NCBI GenBank assembly: GCA_963840725.1
Contig: CAWIZY010000025.1
Span: forward strand, 124,001 to 188,000
Origin: CAVWDU01 sp963840725
GTDB lineage: Bacteria; Pseudomonadota; Gammaproteobacteria; Pseudomonadales; Halieaceae
Direction: 5' to 3'
Length of the DNA stretch: 64,000 bases
Below the pieces are notes generated by a model. It had not been told where the DNA came from. It searched no databases and was given only the letters and a program-made list of their open reading frames with translations. The stretch's first letter is position 1, and each line of letters opens with the position of its first letter. This document shows positions 27,202 to 35,671 of this stretch, piece by piece. A program made the translations under genes and the position numbers.

Positions 27202-27798
27202 CTAGCGCCGCAGTACCCCTACGCTCAGGCCTTCAACGGCGAATTCCTGTTCCCTGAGGTCTACTCTGATAGGCTTGTAGTCAGGATTTTCAGGTAGTAG
27301 TTCGATAATGCTGCGGTCACGGGTCTTGTGAAGCCGCTTGACTGTCACCTCGTCTTCAATTCGCGCCACTACAATGTCGCCTTCTTGCGCGACCGGCGTG
27401 CTGTGGACCGCCAGCAGGTCCCCGTCCATGATGCCTACCCCGGTCATGCTGTCCCCTTGCACGCGCAGGAAGAAGTCGGCTGACGGTTTGAAGAGGTTGC
27501 CGGGAAGACTGCAGTAGTCGTCGATGTGCGCCTCGGCCAGTATCGGGCTACCTGCTGCAACCCTGCCGATAACAGGAATACCCTCGCTCTGCGGCAGGCG
27601 GATGCCCCGGGAGGCGCCTGGCACTATCTCGATAGCGCCTTTTCGGGCCAGGGCCTTGAGATGCTCCTCAGCTGCATTGGCTGATTTGAAGCCCAACTGG
27701 CGCGAAATATCGGCGCGAGTGGGTGGGTAGCCGGTTTCATCAATATGCTGCCGGATAAGCGCCAAGACTTGCTGCTGCCGGTCGGTTAGTCGTTCCAC
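27202..27798 (-). CDS. lexA: SOS repressor LexA
   Basis: 198 residues from GTG 27798; the longer frame to 27864 would run through the SOS boxes. The winged helix-turn-helix starts LTDRQQQVLALIRQHI with ISRQLGFKSANAAEEHL. The self-cleavage Ala-Gly lies in IGRVAAGSP. The catalytic Ser is in VQGDSMTGVGIMDGD and the Lys in DEVTVKRL. Represses DNA-damage genes until RecA triggers autoproteolysis. Two LexA boxes lie just upstream, showing autoregulation. Confidence 0.96.
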   Translation of the reverse strand: MERLTDRQQQVLALIRQHIDETGYPPTRADISRQLGFKSANAAEEHLKALARKGAIEIVPGASRGIRLPQSEGIPVIGRVAAGSPILAEAHIDDYCSLPGNLFKPSADFFLRVQGDSMTGVGIMDGDLLAVHSTPVAQEGDIVVARIEDEVTVKRLHKTRDRSIIELLPENPDYKPIRVDLREQEFAVEGLSVGVLRR

Positions 27799-27811
27799 TT
27801 GCCCACCACTT

Positions 27812-27846
27812 CTGTGTATACGTACAGGTGCTGTAAGTATATACAG
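27812..27846 (-). promoter_or_regulatory. two tandem LexA (SOS) boxes upstream of lexA
   Basis: CTGTGTATACGTACAG at 27812-27827 and CTGTAAGTATATACAG at 27831-27846 both fit CTGT-N8-ACAG and are 19 bases apart. Double boxes before lexA are also found in E. coli. They lie 14-48 bases upstream of the lexA start. Confidence 0.93.
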
Positions 27847-27888
27847 TATGGCCAGATCGTACAAACTGCTCCGGGTCCCGCGGCGTGT

Positions 27889-28206
27889 TCAGTAGTCCTC
27901 GACCCCGTACATGGTATCGGGCTCGATCATGTTGAGTGGATTACTCCAGTCTTCCGGATGCATTGGCAGGTCGGGGTCCAGCCCGTCCTCATCTGCCATT
28001 TCGTACGGTGTGCGCCAGTCCTCTGGCGGCTCCGCATGTTGCAGGGTCAGGTCACGCCACTCATTCAGGTCATACTCGGTGATCTCACCGTCCAGATACT
28101 GGGCTTCTATGGTGTGAGCAGCCGAGTCCCAGGCAACAACCTCAAACAGTGAACTGGTTTGTAGATCCTTGTACCATCCCCCCACGGTGGGCCTTAACAT
28201 TTTCAT
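27889..28206 (-). CDS. conserved small acidic protein (DUF6763-like)
   Basis: 105 residues. The pattern VGGWYKDLQTSSLFEVVAWD, then EAQYLDGEITEYDL and the C-terminal HPEDWSNPLNMIEPD, recalls the DUF6763 family of gammaproteobacteria. Acidic, no transmembrane segment. It lies upstream of lexA on the same strand, but the SOS boxes separate their expression. Function unknown. Confidence 0.72.
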   Translation of the reverse strand: MKMLRPTVGGWYKDLQTSSLFEVVAWDSAAHTIEAQYLDGEITEYDLNEWRDLTLQHAEPPEDWRTPYEMADEDGLDPDLPMHPEDWSNPLNMIEPDTMYGVEDY

Positions 28207-28345
28207 CGCTTGATATCTCTGCTTGTCGGTACAGCATCCAAACTATCACGCTGGGAGTCGCTGTCCATTATGCGAAAATGCGATAACAAAGTGTCCACGA
28301 AATTACCCCGGGTCTTTGCCTTTAATATGTGGCGGCAGATCAACC

Positions 28346-28396
28346 AGTTGCGATCAACTCCAAGAGTTGACTTCAGTGTGGCAGGGTTTTTATATA
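28346..28396 (+). promoter_or_regulatory. promoter and overlapping dyads upstream of mtiP
   Basis: TTGACT at 28367-28372 and TATATA at 28391-28396 with an 18-base spacer form a sigma-70-like promoter. AGTTG, CAACT and AGTTG at 28346, 28355 and 28365 make two overlapping inverted repeats, the last running into the -35 box, as an operator might. The rest of the 308-base gap (28207-28514) holds only the small frame listed next. Confidence 0.5.
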
Positions 28397-28425
28397 GCGG
28401 TTACGGTTCCTATGAGGTGTCTTAA

Positions 28426-28518
28426 ATGCGAATTATGTCTAACGGCCCGTCGCCGCCCGGGTGGCTTGCTATGTTGGCGGGCGGGATTGTGAGCGATGGC
28501 GCCGGGGCAGTCGTATGA
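28426..28518 (+). CDS. possible 30-residue leader peptide coupled to mtiP
   Basis: ATG 28426 has GAGGTG eight bases upstream and lies about 25 bases after the predicted transcription start. The frame encodes 30 residues and ends in a TGA that overlaps the mtiP ATG as ATGA. The peptide is Gly/Pro/Ala-rich, with no repeated codon run suggesting attenuation. Evidence is positional only; the frame may be chance. Confidence 0.35.
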   Translation: MRIMSNGPSPPGWLAMLAGGIVSDGAGAVV

Positions 28519-29264
28519 AGACCCTTGGCATCATTGGCGGAACAGGTGTCACTGAGCTGGCAGGCCTTGAAATCAGTGAGCGGCTCGAGCCAGAGACCCC
28601 CTGGGGCGCACCCTCTGGCACCATTGTGAGCGGGTGTTTCGAGCGTGTGCGAATGTATTTCCTGCCCCGCCATGGTGAGGGCGCGGCGGTCCCACCGCAT
28701 CTGATCAACTACCGGGCCAACCTCTGGGCTCTGCGCCAGCTGGGGGCCTCCGAGATAGTCGCCATCAACGCGGTCGGGGGTATTTCTGCCGGGATGAGGC
28801 CCGGGCGGTTAGTGATACCCGACCAGCTGATCGACTACACCTGGGGGCGAGCGCATACCGTCGACGATGGCACAACGGGAGCGCTGCAGCACATCGATTT
28901 TACCCAGCCCTACGACCCGGAGTTGCGGGCAGCCGTGTTGGAGACCGCGGCAGCAGAGGGCATTGCACATGCACCTGGGGGTGTTTACGCGGCAACTCAG
29001 GGGCCGCGGCTGGAGACCGCCGCCGAAGTGCGTCGCCTGGCCAGGGACGGCTGTGATGTGGTAGGGATGACCGGTATGCCAGAGGCGGCTATTGCCAGAG
29101 AGTTGGGCCTGGCCTATGCATCGGTTTGTATGGTGGTTAATCTGGCGCCGGGCCTGTCGGATGCGCCCCTGACCCCGGCGGCTATGCGTGCCACGCTTGC
29201 CAGCGAAGCCGCCACGGTGCTCCACCTGATCAAGGCGCTGGTGACCGCACGCTATACCCCCTGA
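28515..29264 (+). CDS. mtiP: S-methyl-5'-thioinosine phosphorylase
   Basis: 249 residues from ATG 28515. It belongs to the MTA phosphorylase family (PNP superfamily): LGIIGGTGVTEL, the phosphate motif PRHGEGAAVPPHLINYRANL, the base-binding region YAATQGPRLETAAEVRRL and GMTGMPEAA. The closest type I know is PA3004 of Pseudomonas, which uses methylthioinosine rather than methylthioadenosine, and the gene order near csiV and mfd is the same. It salvages purine and methylthioribose-phosphate from polyamine synthesis. Substrate preference is inferred. Confidence 0.85.
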   Translation: MKTLGIIGGTGVTELAGLEISERLEPETPWGAPSGTIVSGCFERVRMYFLPRHGEGAAVPPHLINYRANLWALRQLGASEIVAINAVGGISAGMRPGRLVIPDQLIDYTWGRAHTVDDGTTGALQHIDFTQPYDPELRAAVLETAAAEGIAHAPGGVYAATQGPRLETAAEVRRLARDGCDVVGMTGMPEAAIARELGLAYASVCMVVNLAPGLSDAPLTPAAMRATLASEAATVLHLIKALVTARYTP

Positions 29265-29279
29265 TCGCAAGCGTCACGG

Positions 29280-30317
29280 TCAGTTTTCTTCCATCGATGC
29301 CAGGCCGTCGAGATCAAGATCTTGTGGAGGAGTCAGTTTCACGATCACCCCTATCAGGGGATGATCGAGGTAGTGCACTTCATTGCTTCGCATGCGGCGC
29401 TTCTGGTTCAGCACCACTGAGTGCCGGTAGGGCCAGGGTGCTTGCCATTCGGGTGCGATGTCGAAACCGGTCGCTGTTGCCGTTGCCGGCTCCACGGCTC
29501 GAAACCCGCCGCTACTGTTCCCGGCCGGTTCAGGCCAGGCGTTGCGAGTAACCGGTGGACGGGCGGCGACTGTGCTGGGTTCAGATGGATTTGTAACGGA
29601 TTCGCTACCCCGGGCGATGTAGAGCGGCTCCCCGTCGATCAGCACCGAGGGCGGTCCCAGCGGAGGCGCCGGCATCCACCAGCGTCCCGGCAGGTAGTCG
29701 CCACTGGTGTTTAGCCACAGGTTCGTTTCGAGGTGGAGGTAGCGCGACAGATAAAACTTCACACTGCCCTGCAGCTGCGGCCAATCGCCGTTGTTCCCGG
29801 ATTGATCAAGCACAATGGGTATTGCGCTGGACTTGGGTTGTAGCGGCTGAATCCACGCTTCGTGAAACAGGATCTCGTAACGGCCCGAGCGCTGCAGAGC
29901 GTTGGCGCCGGCTTCGAGTTCCCGCTGATCCGCTGCCAACACCTCATACGGGGTTACCGCTGTTTCTGTTTCGGTTCCGGTTTCGGCTCCGGGGTCGGAC
30001 ATTGAGTCGTTGCGGCGTTCGGTGGCGATTAACAACCTGCCCTGGGTGTCCGTCTCATTACTGCCCTGGAATTCTCTTGCGATACCCTCTACCTGTTTCG
30101 GGTTGGTAAGAAATCTCGCCACCTCGGGATAACTGAGTTCGGGCGTGGGGTCCCAGGCTTCAGCAGTCATCCCTGAGGGGCTGAGATAGTGGATCACCAG
30201 CAGTTCGATTTTGTAGAGCGGATCTGGATCTGCATCGGTTTCCTGCGCCGGCACGGGTGAGGTTGGCGTCAGGAGTAACAGGGTCAAGCCCAGGCTTCGA
30301 GTCAGTGATGGGTGCAT
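29280..30317 (-). CDS. csiV: CsiV-family peptidoglycan-binding envelope protein
   Basis: 345 residues with a signal peptide (SLGLTLLLLTPTSPVPAQ). The N-terminal KIELLVIHYLSPSGMTAEAW and the C-terminal MRSNEVHYLDHPLIGVIVKL are typical of the CsiV family, whose Vibrio member binds peptidoglycan and supports cell shape. A variable Pro/Ser/Thr-rich middle is present. The start overlaps the mfd stop (ATGA), so it is the second gene of an mfd-csiV transcript. Confidence 0.82.
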   Translation of the reverse strand: MHPSLTRSLGLTLLLLTPTSPVPAQETDADPDPLYKIELLVIHYLSPSGMTAEAWDPTPELSYPEVARFLTNPKQVEGIAREFQGSNETDTQGRLLIATERRNDSMSDPGAETGTETETAVTPYEVLAADQRELEAGANALQRSGRYEILFHEAWIQPLQPKSSAIPIVLDQSGNNGDWPQLQGSVKFYLSRYLHLETNLWLNTSGDYLPGRWWMPAPPLGPPSVLIDGEPLYIARGSESVTNPSEPSTVAARPPVTRNAWPEPAGNSSGGFRAVEPATATATGFDIAPEWQAPWPYRHSVVLNQKRRMRSNEVHYLDHPLIGVIVKLTPPQDLDLDGLASMEEN

Positions 30318-33300
30318 CAGGCGGCATCTTCCGTTGCATCTGTGGCGAATGAGGACAGCAGTTCTTCTATATACCGCCGGCGCTGTTCAGTCTGTTCCAG
30401 ATCGCGCTCAAAGCGCAACCGTGTCGAACCCTTGAGCTTGTAGTGTTGCGGGTGCGACTGTACCAATTTGACCAGGCTGAGGGGGTTTACACGCGTGGTC
30501 GCTTTGAAGTCGATGTTACCACCTCGAGCGCCAACCTCAATCCCGGCGATGCCAAGGTTTTCCGCCTGAATTCGCAGCTGGGCGGTGTGGAACAGATTGT
30601 TGACCGAGGGGGGTAGCAGCCCAAAGCGGTCTATCATTTCGACCTGAAGTGCCCGCAGTTCTTCGGCACTGCCCGCGGCCGCGATGCGTTTATACAGCAC
30701 CAGGCGCATATTGATGTCAGGCAGATACTCATCCGGGATTAATGCGGGCCAGTGCAAATTGATTTCGGTGCCCTGGTCAAAGGGGGCATCGATGTCCGGG
30801 ATGTCGCCCCGCTTGAGCGCTTCCACAGCCCGTCGCAACAGGTCCATATACATGGAAAACCCCACCTGATGAATCTGTCCGCTCTGCTCATCACCCAGCA
30901 ACTCGCCGGCCCCCCGAATTTCCAGGTCATGCGTGGCGAGCAGGTAGCCCGCTCCCAGGTCGCCAGCTGCCTCAATCGCATCCAGTCTCTTTTGCGCGTC
31001 TGCAGAGATGGCCGAACGCGGAGGACAGAGCAGGTAAGCATAGGCCTGGTGATGTGAGCGTCCCACGCGGCCGCGCAGCTGATGCAGTTGTGCGAGACCG
31101 AAACGGTCAGCGCGTTCAATGATGATGGTATTGGCATTGGGAATATCAATGCCGGTTTCGATGATCGTGGTGCACAGCAGGATGTGGTGACGGCGGTGAT
31201 AAAATGCTGACATCACTCCCTCCAACTGATGTTCACGCATCTGCCCGTGGGCCACCGCAATATCGAGATCCGGAAGCAATTCCCGCAGTTTTCGTGCCGT
31301 TTCCTCGATCGTCTTGACCTCGTTGTGGAGATAGTACACCTGCCCACCGCGCTGGGTTTCCCGTAAGACGGCCTCCCGGATCAGAGCAATATTGTGCTCG
31401 CGCAGGAAGGTCTTGATGGACAGGCGTCGGGCGGGCGGGGTAGAGATAATCGAAAGATCACGCATGCCCCCCAAGGCCATATTGAGAGTGCGAGGTATCG
31501 GTGTGGCGGTGAGAGTCAGAATGTCCACCTCCGCTCGCAAGGCCTTGATGGCCTCTTTCTGCTTAACCCCGAAGCGGTGCTCTTCATCAATGACGAGCAG
31601 GCCGAGGTCGCGGAAGTTGAACTCACTTTGTAGCAGTTTGTGGGTGCCGATCAGTATGTCGACCTTACCGGACTTCACTTTGGCGGTGATGTCTGCCACT
31701 TCTCTCGCTGATCTGAAGCGTGAAATCACCTCGACCTGCACCGGCCAATCCGCAAATCGGTCGCTGAATGAGTTGAAGTGCTGCTGGGCGAGGAGGGTGG
31801 TTGGCACCAGGATAGCGACCTGTTTCTGATTGCTGGTCGCAATGAAAGCCGCTCGCATTGCCACTTCGGTTTTCCCAAAACCCACGTCGCCGCACACCAG
31901 CCGATCCATGACCCGGATCTGGGTCATGTCGTTGATAACACCATCAATCGCCCGCTGTTGATCCGGCGTCTCCTCAAACGGGAAAGCGGCGGCGAATTGC
32001 TGGTAGCTGGCGTCGTCCATGGCAAAAGCAAAACCTTCGCGGGCTTCCCGGCGGGCGTACACATCCAACAGCTGGGCCGCCACGTCATTGGCTTTCTCGC
32101 TCGCTTTGCGCCTGGCTTTCTCCCATTGATCGGAGCCCAGTCTGTGCAGCGGTGCCACGTCCGGGTCGGCGCCAGCGTAGCGGCTGATAAGATGCAGCGA
32201 GGCTACAGGGACGTAGAGTTTGGCGCCCTCGGCATACTCCAGCGTGAGAAATTCGGCTTCCTGGCTCTCCACGTTGAGGCTTTGCAGCCCCAGATAACGG
32301 CCCACGCCATGCTCCAGATGTACCACCGGCACGCCTGGCCGCAGCTCATTAATATCGCGAAATATAGCGGCTGTCGCGCTGTCTTCGCTGCTCTTGCGCC
32401 GCCGCCGTTGCGCTACACGATTACCAAACAGCTGCGATTCACAGATCAGCGTGGGCAGTTCAGGCCCCCAGTATAGCCCCCTGTCCAGTGGCGCGGTGGC
32501 AATGGCGAAGCTCAGCCCGGAGTCCAGAAATGCCTGCCAATTGTCAACGGGCGGCGGCTGCAGACCCTCGTCGGCCAGGGACTCCAACAGTACCTCCCTG
32601 CGCCCCGCAGACTCAGAACACAGTAACAGTGGCCCCTGATGCTCGGTCAGGAAGCTGGCGAGGCGCGCCACCGGCGAGCTGTGATCGGCCCTCTCTGCAA
32701 GCTGCGGCGGCGGTAGGCATGCGGTGGCCCGGTGAGTGGGCGCGTCCGGGCTTTGCTTGAGCTCCAGCACAGCGTGCTGCCCCAACTGCTGATAGAGCTC
32801 CTCGACCGGGATAAAACAGCTCGGTGGTGGCAGAAGCGGATGTCTGGGATCGATACCGTACTCGACGTGTCGACTGTTCGCGTCCTGCCAGAAACGCTGC
32901 GCGGCGGTGTGATGGTCCCCACTGGCGATAACTGCCACGTTAGCCGGCAGATAGTCGAACAAGCTGTCGCAGCGGTCAAAAAATAACGGGAGATAGTATT
33001 CACAGCCTGGCGGACAGCGTCCGGCGCTGACTTCGACGTAACTGGGGCAGTTGTCGTGGTCGACGTCAAAACTCTCGTACCAGTTCATTTGGAAGCGGCT
33101 GACGGCACTGCGATCCAGTGGAAATTCCCGGGCGGGCAGCAGTTCCACCCGAGTCACCTTGTCCAGGGTACGTTGGGTTTCCGGGTCGAAGGTGCGCAGG
33201 CTATCAATTTCGTCATCGAACAGGTCGATACGATAGGGCAGCGTGCTCCCCATAGGGAAAATATCGAACAGCGAGCCCCGCAGGGCAAATTCGCCATGTT

Positions 33301-33793
33301 CGTAGACGCTCTCCACGTTACGGTATCCATTGCGTTCCAAATTGCGCCGGAAGCTGGCGAGATCCAGCGATTCTCCCTGTTCGAGAAGCAGGCTGGAGCC
33401 CGCAATGTACTCGGTCGGCGGCAGGCGGTGCATCAGGGTGGAGATCGGCACGATCAGGATGCCGGTCTGCAGGGCAGGCAGGCGATACAGTGTCCGCAGT
33501 CGCTCCGAAACAATATCCTGGTGCGGCGAAAAATTGTCGTAAGGCAGGGTTTCCCAGTCAGGAAAGGCCAGAATTTCGGTGGGCGCAAGCAGGAAAAAGG
33601 GTAGTTCCCGCTCCAGCGTGAGCGCGCTGCTGGTATCAGGGGTGATGACCACTGTCAGGTGCTCACGGGACGCCAGCTCTGCGATACAGCGTGCCTCGGC
33701 AGCTCCAAAGAACGGACCGATCGCCGTGCGACTGCCCGGTTTGTCTGGCCAGGGTGTATTGTTCAACAGGGTGTGGAAACTGGGAGTACTCAT
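30317..33793 (-). CDS. mfd: transcription-repair coupling factor Mfd
   Basis: 1158 residues, the usual length. An N-terminal UvrB-like module (LPYDNFSPHQDIVSERL) is followed by the RNA-polymerase interaction domain (VVHLEHGVGRYLGLQ). The RecG-like translocase has GDVGFGKTEVAMRAAF (Walker A), IDEEHRFGVKQKE (Walker B), TLTATPIPRTL and GRVGRSHHQAYAYLL. The TRCF C-terminal domain ends it. Mfd removes stalled RNA polymerase and recruits UvrA. Intact over 3.5 kb, unlike topA nearby. Confidence 0.97.
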   Translation of the reverse strand: MSTPSFHTLLNNTPWPDKPGSRTAIGPFFGAAEARCIAELASREHLTVVITPDTSSALTLERELPFFLLAPTEILAFPDWETLPYDNFSPHQDIVSERLRTLYRLPALQTGILIVPISTLMHRLPPTEYIAGSSLLLEQGESLDLASFRRNLERNGYRNVESVYEHGEFALRGSLFDIFPMGSTLPYRIDLFDDEIDSLRTFDPETQRTLDKVTRVELLPAREFPLDRSAVSRFQMNWYESFDVDHDNCPSYVEVSAGRCPPGCEYYLPLFFDRCDSLFDYLPANVAVIASGDHHTAAQRFWQDANSRHVEYGIDPRHPLLPPPSCFIPVEELYQQLGQHAVLELKQSPDAPTHRATACLPPPQLAERADHSSPVARLASFLTEHQGPLLLCSESAGRREVLLESLADEGLQPPPVDNWQAFLDSGLSFAIATAPLDRGLYWGPELPTLICESQLFGNRVAQRRRRKSSEDSATAAIFRDINELRPGVPVVHLEHGVGRYLGLQSLNVESQEAEFLTLEYAEGAKLYVPVASLHLISRYAGADPDVAPLHRLGSDQWEKARRKASEKANDVAAQLLDVYARREAREGFAFAMDDASYQQFAAAFPFEETPDQQRAIDGVINDMTQIRVMDRLVCGDVGFGKTEVAMRAAFIATSNQKQVAILVPTTLLAQQHFNSFSDRFADWPVQVEVISRFRSAREVADITAKVKSGKVDILIGTHKLLQSEFNFRDLGLLVIDEEHRFGVKQKEAIKALRAEVDILTLTATPIPRTLNMALGGMRDLSIISTPPARRLSIKTFLREHNIALIREAVLRETQRGGQVYYLHNEVKTIEETARKLRELLPDLDIAVAHGQMREHQLEGVMSAFYHRRHHILLCTTIIETGIDIPNANTIIIERADRFGLAQLHQLRGRVGRSHHQAYAYLLCPPRSAISADAQKRLDAIEAAGDLGAGYLLATHDLEIRGAGELLGDEQSGQIHQVGFSMYMDLLRRAVEALKRGDIPDIDAPFDQGTEINLHWPALIPDEYLPDINMRLVLYKRIAAAGSAEELRALQVEMIDRFGLLPPSVNNLFHTAQLRIQAENLGIAGIEVGARGGNIDFKATTRVNPLSLVKLVQSHPQHYKLKGSTRLRFERDLEQTEQRRRYIEELLSSFATDATEDAA

Positions 33794-33966
33794 GCTTGTC
33801 AGGTTCTTGCTCTGGTCGGGGCCACGAGGCGCGACATTGTAATGCCTTTGACACTCGGGGAGCCAGTCGTTAACCGGACCACAGTTTGGGGCGGGGCGGT
33901 TGCGTGGGATTTTTTTAACACCGATAATGCTGCCAAATTTATTCCAGATGGCACAGGTGACCCACC

Positions 33967-35436
33967 GTGACAGATAGAAGAAGAGCCCGGCCCGATGACT
34001 ATTTCAAGGATTGGAAGGAGCGCGAGGCGCTGGCGGAAGGCATGATCCCGCTTGTGGGACGACTTTCGAGAGAGAAAAGCGTGAAGTGCTATATCTACGG
34101 GAAGCCGCTGGTCAATGCCTCCGTTCTGCAGATAATGAAGGATCACCGCTATGTGCGCCAGGTGGAGGAAAACGAACTCTCGGAGTTTGAGACTTTTCCG
34201 GTAGTGACTGCACTCATGAACCTGGATCTGGGTCCCGCCCACATTGATGTAGGGCGTTTGGCGGTAGCCTACTACGACAAGGGCGCTGGCGCGGGGATGA
34301 GCGTGGAAGAGTACGTGCGTGAGGAGGTTGCAAGCCTCATAGGCTCTACCGCCAAGCCGGTGGAGCAGCCGCAGGACGTGGTCCTCTATGGCTTTGGCCG
34401 CATCGGTAGACTGATGGCCCGAATTCTGATTGACAGGACTGATGGTGGCGACTGTTTGCGCTTGCGCGCGGTGGTAGTGCGCAAGGGCAAGGCGCCTGAC
34501 GACCTGGTCAAGCGCGCCAGTCTGTTGCGGCGGGATTCAGTGCATGGTGCCTTCGCCGGAACGATTCGAGTTGACGAAGAGCGGCAGTCATTTGTCGCCA
34601 ACGGTAATGAGGTGAAAGTCATCTATGCTGATGGTCCCGACACCATTGACTACACCAGTTACGGTATCGATAACGCGATCATTATTGATAACACCGGTGC
34701 CTGGCGAGACGAGGAGGGGCTGTCAATGCACCTCAAATCGAAAGGGGTGAGCAAGGTGATTCTCACCGCACCCGGTAAGGGTGCGCTGAAAAATGTGGTA
34801 ATGGGCATTAACAATGACATGATCACCCCGGAGGACCGCATTATTTCAGCGGCCTCTTGCACGACGAACGCCATTGCGCCACCCCTGAAGGCCATGGATG
34901 ATGAATTTGGGATTCTGGCTGGGCATGTAGAGACTGTACACGCCTACACCAACGACCAGAACCTGATTGACAATTACCACAAAGCCTCACGCAGGGGGCG
35001 CGCTGCGCCGCTGAATATGGTTATCACCGAAACCGGCGCCGCAGTCGCGGTGGGTAAGGTGTTACCCCAACTGGTAGGCAAACTGACCGGTAATGCGATC
35101 CGCGTGCCCACGCCGAATGTGTCGATGGCCATTCTGAATCTCACGCTCAGCCGGGCGACGACGGTCGAGGAGGTCAACGAGTACATGCGTGGCATGGCTC
35201 TGCACTCGAGCCTGCACAAGCAGATCGACTACTCAAACTCGCCCGAAGTGGTGTCCACTGACCTGGTGGGCTCGCGCCATGCCTGCGTCTTTGACGCTCA
35301 GGCGACCATTGCCAATGGCCAGCACGTGGTTCTCTACCTCTGGTATGACAATGAATTTGGCTACACTTGCCAGGTCCACCGGATTCTGGAGCAGATGGCC
35401 GGCATAGACTATAAGGTGTTTCCGGTCGAGGCCTGA
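33967..35436 (+). CDS. gap: glyceraldehyde-3-phosphate dehydrogenase, long form
   Basis: 489 residues from GTG 33967, with about 130 N-terminal residues before the NAD-binding motif YGFGRIGRLMARIL. The active-site Cys is in SAASCTTNAIAPPLKAMDD, and the catalytic His lies in NLTLSRA or nearby VHAYTNDQ. The extended form matches the PA3001-type enzyme of Pseudomonas, which also lies next to mfd and nqr. It converts glyceraldehyde-3-phosphate to 1,3-bisphosphoglycerate; the role of the extension is unknown. TTGACA at 33848-33853 might be its -35 box, but no good -10 follows. Confidence 0.93.
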   Translation: MTDRRRARPDDYFKDWKEREALAEGMIPLVGRLSREKSVKCYIYGKPLVNASVLQIMKDHRYVRQVEENELSEFETFPVVTALMNLDLGPAHIDVGRLAVAYYDKGAGAGMSVEEYVREEVASLIGSTAKPVEQPQDVVLYGFGRIGRLMARILIDRTDGGDCLRLRAVVVRKGKAPDDLVKRASLLRRDSVHGAFAGTIRVDEERQSFVANGNEVKVIYADGPDTIDYTSYGIDNAIIIDNTGAWRDEEGLSMHLKSKGVSKVILTAPGKGALKNVVMGINNDMITPEDRIISAASCTTNAIAPPLKAMDDEFGILAGHVETVHAYTNDQNLIDNYHKASRRGRAAPLNMVITETGAAVAVGKVLPQLVGKLTGNAIRVPTPNVSMAILNLTLSRATTVEEVNEYMRGMALHSSLHKQIDYSNSPEVVSTDLVGSRHACVFDAQATIANGQHVVLYLWYDNEFGYTCQVHRILEQMAGIDYKVFPVEA

Positions 35437-35495
35437 TCCCGGGCGGAGAGTCCCCTGTCATCGGTCAAAGGCAGGCAATAACTCTCTGGTGATTT

Positions 35496-35526
35496 CTGGC
35501 ATACCGGGGGTGCATTCCGCTATAAT
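35496..35526 (+). promoter_or_regulatory. probable promoter of the nqr operon
   Basis: A consensus TATAAT lies at 35521-35526. The best -35 match, CTGGCA at 35496-35501, is weak and spaced by 19 bases, so an activator may be needed. The leader to nqrA is about 140 bases. Confidence 0.5.
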
Positions 35527-35671
35527 GCGCCCGGCTCGGTTTCCGGTGGCAGGTACAGTCCCCACCCGCGCGTTGTAGGCAGCGGGCCGGGGTATTCATT
35601 ACTGTTACTCCAGTCCCGGCGGCCTCTTCAGTCGACCCACTTAAAGCAGATGTAACCAGTAGGCCGATCAT

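Noticed and set aside
27799..27864. Extended N-terminus of LexA
   Set aside because: The extension crosses both SOS boxes, and LexA proteins normally begin close to the LTxRQ motif.
31392..33604. Several open frames of 60-230 codons opposite mfd
   Set aside because: They are antisense shadows of a GC-rich intact gene, with no ribosome sites or recognisable domains.
35437..35671. Riboswitch in the nqrA leader
   Set aside because: The leader is about 140 bases, but I recognise no FMN or other riboswitch consensus in it.
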